Of a stretch of DNA of 64,000 nucleotides, positions 53,901 to 64,000 are shown one piece after another. Both the position numbers and the translations under genes were made by a program. The stretch comes from Mesaphorura yosii. Taxonomy: Eukaryota > Arthropoda > Collembola > Poduromorpha > Tullbergiidae. The stretch lies in the NCBI GenBank assembly GCA_009869945.1, contig WIXG01000001.1, positions 558,001 to 622,000 on the forward strand, in the 5' to 3' direction. Position 1 is the stretch's first letter. Each line of letters begins with the position of its first letter. The notes beneath the pieces were generated by a model. That model ran no database searches, was not told the origin of the DNA, and worked only from the letters and a program-made list of their open reading frames with translations.

Positions 53901-56900
53901 AAACAGTTCGTACGTCAAAAAGCACGCTCTCGTTCAATTAAATCTGGCGTGCAACCGCTGTCCTGCCATGCCTTGCAGGGAATTAAGGGCTCACTGCATT
54001 GTTACCGATGCTATTAACATCATTATTACCGTGCCGTGATGTGTAAAGAAAATGATGACTCAATCATGACTTTTGTTTCAGTTTCGGGTTGGGCTAACCA
54101 TTTTTTTAGAGCTGAATTCTGGCAAGCAAGCCAACACCAGGCAGCAGCAGGGCATTGAGAACAAGGGAGCTAAATCACAGGGTACGAGGTGCATGCCAAC
54201 ACATTCAGACACTCGGAACATTTATTTTCGAGTCCCTGCTGTGCATTTTATTTGGCAGATGAAAATAATGAAAATTTTCCAATTTCATCTTTTATTGTTG
54301 TACAACTCATCAACATAGTGGCTGGCAACTATTGGCTAACCAGCTACGGAATTGGAGAGCTCTTCCTTTGTAAAAAGTCGTAAAATTGCACTGGCAGCAG
54401 GAATAAAGGCGCTAAATTAATTTCTAGTGGTGCTGGACTTGAAGAAAATGAATTGCTTATGCCTGCTAAAATAATTTAAATTGTTTTGACTCTGGTCGTA
54501 AAAACGCAGCGAGAGCGACGGTGCTTGTTAAATATTCGGCCCACGAAGATAAAGGCATTAAGAGAACAACGAACATTTGTGCCGTGACGCTGTGAGTCAA
54601 ACACCATCTACAAGATGCAAAACTTGCTTGTTCAAGGAATTCCTTCACAAAATTGTATAATTTAAATTAATCCATATTAAATGGGAGCCAGATGGTCGCA
54701 CTGCGAATGGCGAAAGGGTATACGATTACAATTTCATTTCGTCTTTCATGTCAACATGCAATTAAATTATGCAGACTTGCTTCGGCGTAATTTTTGTAGT
54801 TTTAATTATAATTGCCTGTGAGATTTATGACCCTGCAATTCATAAACAAGACGACAACGACAACAGCCACGCTTGCGAATTGCGAAATGAAGACAAGACA
54901 CACCGACTAGAATTACATGCATGAATGTCATGTCGCGCAAGGAGCAAGAATTTCGTTGAAAGACGAAATTACTTCTGGCATGCACTTGCGCACCAAACAA
55001 AGGAGAATGACTCTACACTCGTTTACCGTGCCAGTTCCTAAAGAATTTGAATTATTGGCTTGATGAATTGACATCTCAATGAGGCACGGTGAGGAAAAGT
55101 CACGAACTGCGCTGCCAGGGATTGTTCTATGCAATTGCACTGCTATTGATCACCTTCCAAGTTTGAGATTTCAGTTGTGTACTGATTTCAAAGATTATTT
55201 AAATGCGGACGCGAATGGTGACTGGTGAATATCAAATCGAACCCAAACCCACGAAAGGCTTTACAAACACCCACACGTAAATCATAGTCAAGCTATGGCC
55301 CGAATTCGATTTCAATTGATCAATCAATACGATCCTATTCAACAACAATCAACTTGTTCGCAACTGAGAAGCTACGGGACTTCAACCAATTCCAAAATTC
55401 CGTTTCCTGCCGCTGCGCTTAAGATAGATAATAGATTAATGGAATGAAGACCCTGAAAGGGTACAACATCCTGCAACAGCAACCGCTGATGCTTTCCTTG
55501 GAGCAGCAGGCCGTAGGAGGAGAGAAAATTGAAAATGATATATCGTATTGTATTTGTTAATGAATTGAGGAGAGCAGCATGATACTTCCGAAATTGATAT
55601 TTCAAACATCTTGAGCCGTTCGCCTCTCACTCCTGTAGTCGTTTTCGAGTCTTTCATTCTACCTCTACATTCCCGTATTTTTCGTCAAGGTTAATTGAGA
55701 AACACTTTTTCAAGTAATAATTAAGGCATCTGGGCAGTCGACAACACTGATTACGCGCCTCTATTCAGTATTTTCTAAACGAGACGATGAAAAGCTATAA
55801 GAAAATAATGAGGCTGATATAATAAGATCCATTCCAAGCATGACTAAAGCATTGCAAAGCGGTGCCTTTCTTATAATCTTTCGAGGCCACGAAATAGCCA
55901 AGCCAATACAATCACGAATCCATAATGCATTTAGCAACGAGCAGAGAAGAGGAACAGTGTTAAATATGATGAATGACGAAGTAGCAGCGCCATACCGTCA
56001 ATTTTTGATCAGTCATGCTTTTCTCCCTGAGACCATTTGCTAATCTCAGGAATCAATTCATGAGATATTTAAATCACACAATTATTCCAGCCTTAGTGCA
56101 AAAGAGAACGTAAAAGGCGCGACGCCCGAGTCCAAAAACCATTTAAAATTTACAAGACCCCAATTTCGAGTCTGGTCCGAGTTCGACTTCCAGACTTGAA
56201 AGGGAAAGAACCGTCTCGAATTCCGAATTACACGTAATTCGCTCAAAATAAGAAGTAAATGTCTATTATTACAATAATTTCAACACCCACTGTCGATAAG
56301 ATCGGGAAACGAGCCGCATTTCCCATTCCCCTGCCACGCCAAGCGGGCCAGGCCACTTCATATCGAAGTTCATTCGACAACCGAACCCAAGGAATAAATT
56401 TCCCCTTCAACATTTGGCACTTGCATGTACAATATTCCCCTCGCAATAAATTACCTAATGTGAATGCGCTTTCGGCTGCGGGTTGTGAATGTGAATTTAG
56501 TGAGACATTTATGCCATGTTCATTTTAAATAGATTATTTCTGTCGCTACATGGCACACGGGAATAGAGCATGAAACGCTCGACTCTCTGCTCTCGAAATA
56601 AAATAAATAAGGCGTAACAACCTCGAAAATCATTGAATTCCTCCGCCCCACGACACAATGGAATATGAATCCATCAAGCGGGGCAGCCGGTCGTGGGTCC
56701 AGACTAACCGAATCTCACATCTATGGCAACGAAGACGGCTTGACCACAGAACTTAATTGCAGATACACACGTCAGTTTTCTGAAGTTCCCTGCAATTTAT
56801 TGCCACCGAGCTTGTCTGAGCATTTCAAAGAAGTTCCAAAGAAGGGCCAGTAACGTTCACGTAAAATTGCAATTTTCGTTACTTCCTCTTCAAAATTTCT

Positions 56901-56906
56901 TGCTAC
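41914..56906. other. 15-kb stretch without a recognised gene, upstream of Gli
   Basis: This should contain the Gli promoter, 5' UTR and perhaps an undetected non-coding or short coding exon, but I could not place a transcription start. The longest ORFs (179 codons plus at 42991-43530; 116 codons plus at 49004-49354) have no recognisable features. A CCATTG/ATT-rich simple-sequence patch lies at 43968-44017. A 62-codon ORF at 56665-56853 precedes the next gene and might be a leader ORF. No transposon ends, tRNA or rRNA recognised. Confidence 0.5.
43968..44017 (+). repeat. Low-complexity CCATTG/ATT repeat patch
   Basis: Three to four near-repeats of GCCATT followed by an ATT-rich run; a simple-sequence patch in the gene-free region. 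Confidence 0.5.
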
Positions 56907-56912
56907 ATGATC

Positions 56913-58951
56913 ATGGGATCCAAGCACTCGAAAGAAGTTGCAGACTACAAGCGAACCCCTGATGAAACCTTCACGCCGAGGGGAGGCGGTGGCTCATATT
57001 ACAATGAAGTGAATGACGCTCAATTCACTGCCGGTTTAGGCGCATCATACTGCAGCGAAGTCGAAATTGGTAGCGGTTATGGCAGCAACGCTGAAGGACA
57101 GGCCCACGAGTGTGAGTCTCTGATCACGGCCGAATATACTACACTTACAAGGACATCTCAGTCTCAATCGGTTCCGTTCTGCCAAAGCCTCGCTGGCGGC
57201 AATGAATTTACTGATCGGGGAGGTACGTCTCACTCCGAGTTGTACATCACAAGCCGAGCCGGAACTGCGACTATAACTCCACAATCTGTACGCGGAAATA
57301 AGAGCACGGTGTCGCTTCACGTGATCAGAGGTCCTCCTACGGCGTACCTGGCTCAGTCTTCGGCAAATCTCCATAGGCGTCCAGCAACGGAACAGCTAAA
57401 TCGAAGTGCGACCACAAGCAACAAGAAAAGCGTGCGCTTGCAAAACAAGCAAGCTCCAGGGGCACGGCAGAATGCTCCAGGATCACGACAGAAGGCTCCA
57501 GGGCCGTGGCAAAAGCTACCAGGGACAGCACCGCAACGAACGCAGTCAAAGCACGGGCCAAACACACGCCGAGATCGAGATCCTTACAACTCGAGACTCC
57601 GCACATATGCTCCGCCGGTATACATCGCCAGTGGGAGTTCGCGGAGCCGTTGTGGAGGAGGCGGAAAAGGAACAGGCATGGGGCCGATCGATCGTCTGGT
57701 CTATGTGGATGTAATTGAAGAACTCAGCTATCTAGTTCCCGGTGAAAGCAAGCCATCTCAGGCGTACGATTACTACTGCATGAACGACTGGAGTGAATTA
57801 GAATTTCTGTCCGAGGGACCAGTCTGCCCGAGTGAACCAAGTACGAATCCAGTCACGTACACAAAGCGTCAACGATTCAATTTCAAAAACGAGCAGCAGA
57901 AGGCCGAAGGCGGTGAGGACGGCCCGCCATTTGCCTGGCCGTACGATTTCAACCAGTGCAAATGTAATTGCTGTCGTGGCGGGCGCGGACATGATCCAGG
58001 TTGCGCCTGCGACTGTTGTGTCAAAAGAAGAGCTCGACGAGCGTACTACTACGATGAATTGCCAGTTGGAAAGAATCCCGAGATCAAACGACAGGACAAG
58101 TCCACTACCGACACGGACACCGAGTTGCAATGTGTCTCAGGGTCGGAGCTTTTCAAGAAAGGAAAGTGCGACAAACTGGTTCCAAAAGACAGTGGTATTT
58201 ACTACTTTGACGCGGAGAAGAAGCAATTCTTCCCTCACGAGCAGGAAGTGGTGGTCAAAGGCCCCCTGCAGCCAGCGCCAGTGCAGCAACCGCCGCCACC
58301 GTCTCCTGCTGCTGCTATAGAATGTATTGAGGAAACTCAGTCTCCAGTGGTAAAAGCACTCTATATGACAATTTTTCACTGACAAACAAGTTCGTAATCT
58401 GGGTGATTTGCAAATTGCAGATACAGCCAATAATAATGCCTCCTTCCTACTGTGGTTGCTCCTGCAGTTGCGGAATGGTGCCGATGGGCGGCATGGGAAA
58501 TATCGGAATGAATTGAATGGGTGGCTGTCAGGGTGGGTTCGGGAATAACATGGGCATGGGGATGGGAATGAATTGCCCTTGTCCTGGCATTGGCATGGGT
58601 GGTGGAAATAGAAACTTCCCGATGGCCTGCCAAATACCGGTCATGATGATGCCAAGCTGCTGTCCTCAACAAGCACCGCCGCCGCAAATGTCGTTTCCAT
58701 TTCCTATTCCCAAGAAGAAGAAGCACAAGCACAAGAAGAAAAGGAAGGGGCGCGAAAGCAGTAGCGACTTCAATGTGGAGACTGTGACAAAAGACACGAT
58801 GGTCATTGATACAGAAGACTTGGACCAGGACGTGCCCTCCGACATCACGGAGCTCGGTGAGGTCGCCGAAGCGCAAACGGTGGCCCAAGCGAATGCAAAT
58901 GCCGGGCGCGATGTTCGAGTTGAGGTCGACAACAACTACAAGGGCGAATAG
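56913..58951 (+). CDS. Unrecognised, probably N-myristoylated, Gly/Ser-rich then Cys-rich protein with in-frame TGA
   Basis: Exon 1 is 56913-58349 (479 codons). A 71-nt GT..AG intron leads to exon 2, 58421-58951. I chose the second ATG (GATCATGG, good context, MGSKHSKE) over the one at 56907 because Gly2 with Ser6 and basic residues fits the N-myristoylation signal and suggests membrane attachment. Order: Gly/Ser/Thr-rich part (1-110), a four-copy heptad repeat of Q-x-APG type (179-206), a segment with VYVDVIEELSYLVPGE, and a cluster CKCNCC...GCACDCC (about 347-368). Exon 2 adds CGCSCSCGM, Met/Gly runs (MGMGMGMNCPCPG), a lysine-rich run KKKKHKHKKKRK and an acidic end. The frame stays open across exon 2 except for TGA at 58514-58516. 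A 54-nt in-frame candidate intron (58478-58531) would remove it. I know no family with this layout, so no function is offered. Confidence 0.65.
57447..57530 (+). repeat. 21-bp coding tandem repeat, four copies
   Basis: Units 57447-57467, 57468-57488, 57489-57509 and 57510-57530 encode KQAPGAR, QNAPGSR, QKAPGPW and QKLPGTA. The core GCTCCAGG is shared by the first three; the fourth has CTACCAGG. Such repeats often vary in copy number between individuals. Confidence 0.85.
58478..58531 (+). other. Candidate in-frame 54-nt intron or broken segment carrying TGA
   Basis: Begins GTGCCG and ends GGCTGTCAG, is a multiple of three and starts at phase 0. Its removal would join GM to GGFGN and delete the only stop between exon 2's start and the TAG at 58949. 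The donor is weak. The alternatives are a real nonsense mutation, a sequencing error, or stop read-through. Confidence 0.35.
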
Positions 58952-59083
58952 GTCACTGCAGCCTCGAACTAGGATGTCCAAATCCCGCGACAGTGCGATA
59001 AGAAATGAGAACCCAAAATGGTTGTATAAAAATAGGATACGTTCAAAGAAGCCAAAATTTTGTTCGTACTCTTGTTTCTCGGA

Positions 59084-59089
59084 AATAAA
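59084..59089 (+). terminator. Poly(A) signal of the Cys-rich protein gene
   Basis: AATAAA 133 nt after the TAG at 58949-58951. It supports the view that exon 2 is transcribed to this end rather than stopping in Gly/Met-rich sequence. Confidence 0.55.
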
Positions 59090-59619
59090 CGCTTAAAATC
59101 GTGCTGCTCAATTAAAATAACAGTAAACTCTTCTAAAAATTGTCGAAAAAAGATTTTATCTTACTGCAAGGTAATGAAAAAGATGCACAAACGTAATGCG
59201 GCTACAGAATTTTAGCCCTTTTAGCCAAGTATCCGAGACGAGCCATGCGGTTAAAAAACGAATAAACTCGTCAAACTGGATTTCTGCTTCTGACTGCCGC
59301 TTTAACGCCTAAATGAGATAAAGTACAAACTAATTCTACAATTCACTACCATGTTATTACTTTAATTCAATATTCCTCGCATCTTCGCTCAGTCAGTCAA
59401 GTCAAATCGTATACGACGGGGAATGATAATTACGCTGGTAATTTGGTACTCTTGTCAAGTCCCAGCGAGGCATACGAAATGTAAAGACGTTGAAAAGTCG
59501 AAATGCACCCTTCCTCGTCTTCTTCAGCTACTGACAACTTCATTCAATTTGACGCACACTGAAACTCTTCTCAAACTAATTAACCGGAAGTTACTTGATT
59601 TCCTTTTCTAGTTTTACTT
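59090..59619. other. Intergenic
   Basis: Between the poly(A) signal of the plus-strand gene and the end of the small minus-strand candidate. Nothing recognised. Confidence 0.4.
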
Positions 59620-60194
59620 TTACTGGCACTGGAGCAATGACGGCAGTGAGTGAAGAGAAGACGTGTTGAGATAATAGCAAATGAAAGCCGCAGCAGAGTT
59701 AAATTGGACTCGAAACGTGTAAGAATCTTTAGTAATGTGAAGGCGGACTGGTGAACAAGGGCAGGCCGAGAGCGAGAACGGGAACATGTTTATGTTCTTT
59801 GTAAATTTGACAAGAAACACATCTTTTCCCACTTACGAGCAACTTGTCCTTTCGCCTTTGCCTTCGCCACTGACAGACACGTAAAGGTAATGAAATATTC
59901 CACGTGTCAGTCAAATATCAAAATCCAGCGAGCAGAGCGTGCAAAGTCGCTTCATTAATGTGCAAACTTATATGGACCTTGTTAAACTCTTGTGCAAAAG
60001 TCGTCACTGCGAAGAATTGAAAGCGATGCATGAAGTTCAAGCAATTCTAAGGCTGTAGGTGTAAATGTATTAATATGAAAGAGAAAGCACTTACTGAATG
60101 TGTTGAACAGAAGTCGATTGTATTCCTCTGTCCAGAATTTTACCGCCGGTGATAAGTCCGCTTCCGTTTCGGCGCCCCCGTTTGAGCGATTCAT
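59620..60194 (-). CDS. Small three-exon candidate gene or 5' exons of a longer gene
   Basis: Exon 1 (complement 60194-60095) starts with ATG in good context (AACATGA) and reads MNRSNGG...DLSPAVKFWTEEYNRLLFNTF. It ends at a strong donor GTAAGT. A 225-nt intron leads to a 33-nt exon (59869-59837) after TGTCTGTCAG, encoding AKAKAKGQVA, also with donor GTAAGT. An 89-nt intron with a pyrimidine-rich end leads to 59747-59620 (RLHITKDSYTFRVQF), which runs to a stop. All three joins are in phase, giving about 87 residues. I recognise no family. Exon 1 looks the most genuine; the later exons could be chance, and the true gene might instead continue through a long intron to the left. Confidence 0.4.
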
Positions 60195-60901
60195 GTTGAA
60201 ATATACTTAATTTGCCTCAAAATGTTGAACAGGCGAACGTCAAATTCATAATTAATGCAGGTGTCCACTGCATTTCCGATGTCGCACGTGATAGTAAGTT
60301 GCACAATTTTCTCTCGCAGTTGAACAATTAAAATTCGTCTCACAAATTCCTCCAGACGATGGCCGCCTGTCTCAAGACACGAAAAATATGGAGACTTCTC
60401 ATACAGAATTAAATCTCAGAAGTCTTCTGCTGCACCTTTGGTTTGAGGGCACTTTATCAAAAGTTGAATCATCACCAACTCTCGATTAAATCAGTAAATT
60501 CGTGTAACCCATTTCACTCGAATGGGTACTTGGCGACACTCAACTTCATTATTAGCACTTCACGAAGGTAATGAATGTCACCGTGCGTATCTGAATCATC
60601 GCTTAACGTCCCTCTTCAGAGTCGTGTCGGGGCCGAATTCTGTTCTGTTCTTGTGTTACTCAACAATCAATTCACCCCGCATTACGCACTCTTCATTTTC
60701 TATTCATTTTTCACGCTCCTCAGGCACACAAAACATGAAACACAATGGCAAAAGTCCTCCGTTGAGTTGAGTTTATATTTCGTCGGCTTCCTCTTGGAAT
60801 ATTTAGTACATTATTTTTAGTTCTTGTTCATCCACGCCGAGCCGTAGTCCGCGTTCTGCGCTGGGTCTGCCCCTTTTGCCACTCCACGCTCGCGTTTGCG
60901 C

Positions 60902-60915
60902 TGATGATGATGATG
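60902..60915 (+). repeat. Short (GAT)n microsatellite
   Basis: Four to five TGA/GAT trinucleotides in a row. Confidence 0.6.
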
Positions 60916-61749
60916 TTAATGCTGTTGTGATGTAAGGGAAGAGAAGAGCGATTTATGCGATTAAGGTTTTGAAGATTTGCTCACGCGGAATCAGATTCGG
61001 TGATTCGGCCCTTCCTCCTGCTCAAAAGAGACCAACAAATCAGCATCAGTTAGCGGTTTTAGATTTACTATCACTGCATTTGCTGACAGCAACAACGTAA
61101 TAACACTTTTTTCCTTTCTCTCAGACCAGGCTTCATAGGTCCTATTGAAATATTAGCCCCATTCCCTGGCTAAGTACATTTTCAAATGATGATGATTTAC
61201 TAATCAGTTCGTCGTCTGCTGTTGCTGTCGTTTGTTTTGTAATCCCGACCGCTAATACGAAATCACTTAGACGCATTGCGTGTTCGAAAACCCCAACTTG
61301 TTTCCGATGCTCATTGTCCTCATGTCACATTATCACTCTCATTTTCCTGTGTTCTCTTTGTGGGACACGGGCAATAAGCACTTCAAGTCCCACCACCGAT
61401 TTATGGTTCACCGATTACGAAAAATTAGTGCAGGAACATGACAGAGTAATACGTTTCACGTTTTACATGAAAGCAAGACAATCCTCGATTCAAGCCAATC
61501 TCTACTGACAAAATGGAAAGCAGCACACGCGGCTTGGCAGATGATCACTGTTCTTCCAAACATTTCAGCTTAGAAATTTGAGGATTTTTCATAAAAGGGT
61601 TAGTTTCAATTGAACACGAATGAACAGAACACCAACCCGGACACGAGACACGGATATTATTTGTCATCTCGACATTACAAATGTTTCAGAAATTCGTTCA
61701 TCCGAGCACAATACAAAAGACGATGCAACCATTGCACGCATGCGAGTAG

Positions 61750-61818
61750 CAAATAGCTATGCTATTTGTCCCGAATTCGTGAACGCGCATTCTTTGTAGA
61801 ATTTTGCGAATTCGGGAC
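61750..61818. repeat. Two adjacent perfect inverted repeats
   Basis: CAAATAGC (61750-61757) pairs with GCTATTTG (61761-61768) over a 3-nt loop. GTCCCGAATTCG (61768-61779) pairs with CGAATTCGGGAC (61807-61818) over a 27-nt loop. The two stems abut at 61768. They could be a structured RNA, a factor-binding palindrome, or the remnant of a small mobile element; no target-site duplication was identified. Confidence 0.5.
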
Positions 61819-64000
61819 GGCTACAAAGTTTCCAAGTGCAAATTGAGACAGTCAATATGAGACTGTCATACTCACATTAATTGACAATCTATCGCTCACC
61901 CGGAGTGAAGTGTGAAAATCAACTCGAAGCTTACTTTTAGTCAGATTCCAAATCTCAAATTGCTTGGAGAGCCACGCTCTTGTTTACAAATAATTCTGCA
62001 CCTTTTCACTCTCACTTCACCAGCAGTCGCAAGTCCCAACCGTAAACCGACAGCCTACCAACCACATTAAGTAGTCAATTCATACTAAAATATGTATGCC
62101 TAAAATCCCTCCTGTCCTGCGAGGAGAACCTAGTAGTTAGAAAACAAGCGACAGAGACAGTCAACAGTTGCGCCGTTGTTGGATAAAAACTCAGCCTTCT
62201 GTTCTGCTAGGGATAAAATTTGTGGTGTGTTTATGTAATGATCGCTGTGCATATAAAAAAGTGAGAAAAAGAGCGCATGCTATAAAAGTAAAAGAGGAGG
62301 ATAAATTGTCGACACGTTACACTGGATTGGATCTAACTTTTATTTCACTACACACCTCAATTAACCCTCTCCTCTCCCTGGCTCCGCTCTCGTCGCTGAG
62401 CTGATGTTCATTTATTTACGCGCTCGTAGTGCACTCCTTGAATTTTACGTTTCATCGTTCGAAGCGTGTTACGGGCTGCGGCTGCTTGCAGAAAACACTT
62501 AACATCTCCACTAAACTCATATTCACTCACTCAAGATTCATGTACTCATTCTACTCCGGGTACTGGATTTTTGCAGTGAATCGAGAGTCTTCCAGAGCTG
62601 CACTGATCATGGCGTCAAGAGAGAAATCGTCCCGTTTCCTCATTCAATCAAATTCTTGGCATACATGCGCTAATGTTACTAAAGTTTACTGAAGCTTACC
62701 TCGACTTTTGATTTCAGAGTACAGCACAGCACACAGGAGCCACAAATAATGTTGACAGCGCGCGTCGTTTTTCCGTCTCACGGTCGAACTTAAATAAGGT
62801 TCGGTCTGTCGTCGCAGGCTCGGGCCAGTTTTTTTCTTTTGTCACTCTCTCGTTTTCAGTTAATGACTGAATAATTTAACTTCACTTTTTATTTCACCAC
62901 GGCGAGCCGGTAGTTCAGCAGTGCTCATCTAGTGATTGTAAATGTAAATGCAGCTAAGGTCTAGACTTGACACTTTATGGGGCTTGCATACAACTGTGAA
63001 AGCGCACACGTGTGGTCCATCGGAAAATTGGAATGTACTTGCCATACAAAAGAAACCCTAACCCTGCGCGTCGCCTCATCTCATTTGCTTATCAGCAAAC
63101 GTCTTAACGTCGATTTCTTTTCATTTGTACGGTGCAGAAGCAAAATCGTAAATAATGAAAGGTCAATGCTTCTGTTCTATTTGAATGGTGAGAATTATCA
63201 TTCTTTTGATTACATTCCGATGTCATTTGTCATAAGTTTTCGTCCGAAATCATCTTGTCATGCGCCTTAATGAGCTGTTGATTGGCACTTTCATGTTGTG
63301 ACCCTTGAACGGTGAACCATATGGCAAAGGGCTCAGCAATTAGTGGCATGTAATTGCAATCTGCAGGACTCGAGTTTGGACGCTGCTGCTGATTAGCTGA
63401 ACTGGAGAAGATAATTTTGCCTCACCTGCCTGCAAGGCAGTAGTCCCAAGGCCCAAGGCCCTTAATAAAATTAAGGCCAGGACTAATAACACGGGAAGTG
63501 GATAATGCGTACCCAAGATAATGATAAGATGAAGGAGCCAGGCTGCCCGTATGAGCTGAGCTATTGAGCAGCAGTAACAAGGAACGAAACAACCGGCAAT
63601 GACGATGGCGAATGGTGATGATTCGTGATTATGATTTCCAACATCTTTATTGTGTGGTTTTTTACGCGATACGCGATAATAGACACCTGAAATACTATCC
63701 ACTAAGCAGTACCCACCTTCCCTAATGCACTTAATTCATCATAACCTCATTTTCTCAATTCCCGTATCCTTCCCTTGCAATGGTGTCTCAGTGCCTGATC
63801 CTATAATGAGACCCGTAATAGTGTTATTAGGAGTGATTAACTTGCTGCTGTACAAAAATAGAAGCGCACTCGTACTCAATAATTCGAAATTCATGTAATA
63901 ATATCCTTACAACCGCAACGCACCGGAAATAATCATTATTGCATTACTGCCAGCTACTCCCTTTGTGAGATTCTAGACACACACCCTAAGAGAAGTTTGT

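Larger units (their letters stand above)
60195..64000. other. 3.8 kb without a recognised gene
   Basis: Upstream of the small minus-strand candidate. ORFs are at most 120 codons and lack family features. It contains a short GAT repeat at 60902-60915 and a pair of nested inverted repeats at 61750-61818 (listed separately). Confidence 0.45.

Noticed and set aside
56665..56853. 62-codon ORF as a first exon of the Cys-rich protein gene
   Set aside because: The only acceptors that would join it lie inside MGSKHSKE and are poor; it may be an upstream ORF in the 5' UTR.
57045..58981. Minus-strand and other-frame ORFs up to 201 codons over the Cys-rich gene
   Set aside because: They are shadows of the 479-codon exon and of exon 2; no splice or domain support.

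Overview
The window reads as nuclear DNA from an invertebrate animal, most likely an arthropod. Genes are split by GT..AG introns, most of them 55-90 nt, and AATAAA signals follow several stops. There are no operons and no bacterial or organelle signatures. The best taxonomic clue is the Gli/Cubitus interruptus gene: its N-terminal conserved block ([20 protein letters not shown]) is closer to insect Ci, as I remember it, than to vertebrate GLI. A gene for the axonemal protein DRC3 implies motile cilia or flagellate sperm. I cannot name the species; a springtail-like or other basal arthropod is only a guess.

Layout. Positions 1-12,700 are gene-dense. From left to right they hold a Cys-loop ligand-gated ion channel (minus, last codons cut by the window edge), weak ORFs, a tetraspanin-like membrane protein (minus, no fourth membrane segment found), a collagen-type prolyl 4-hydroxylase alpha subunit (plus, 11 exons), DRC3/LRRC48 (minus, 3 exons) and a small seven-bladed WD40 protein (plus, 5 exons). 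DRC3 and the WD40 gene are divergent and share a 600-bp promoter with a candidate RFX X-box.

Positions 12,666-41,913 are one gene, Gli/Ci (minus, 12 coding exons, 1,534 aa). Ten exons lie within the first 10 kb; the first intron is 18.7 kb and holds one perfect Gli-consensus site. All exon joins were checked for phase and give one open frame. From about 41.9 to 56.9 kb I see no gene.

Positions 56,913-58,951 carry an unrecognised gene (plus) for a probably N-myristoylated, Gly/Ser/Gln-rich then Cys-rich protein. Its second exon has an in-frame TGA that either breaks the gene or is removed as a 54-nt in-frame intron. A small three-exon candidate gene (minus) lies at 59,620-60,194. The rest, to 64,000, is non-coding as far as I can tell.

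The genes do not form one pathway. They cover neuronal or peripheral ion conductance, extracellular matrix maturation (P4H), motile cilia (DRC3, perhaps the WD40 partner) and Hedgehog signalling (Gli). No mobile element, CRISPR array, rRNA or tRNA could be supported.
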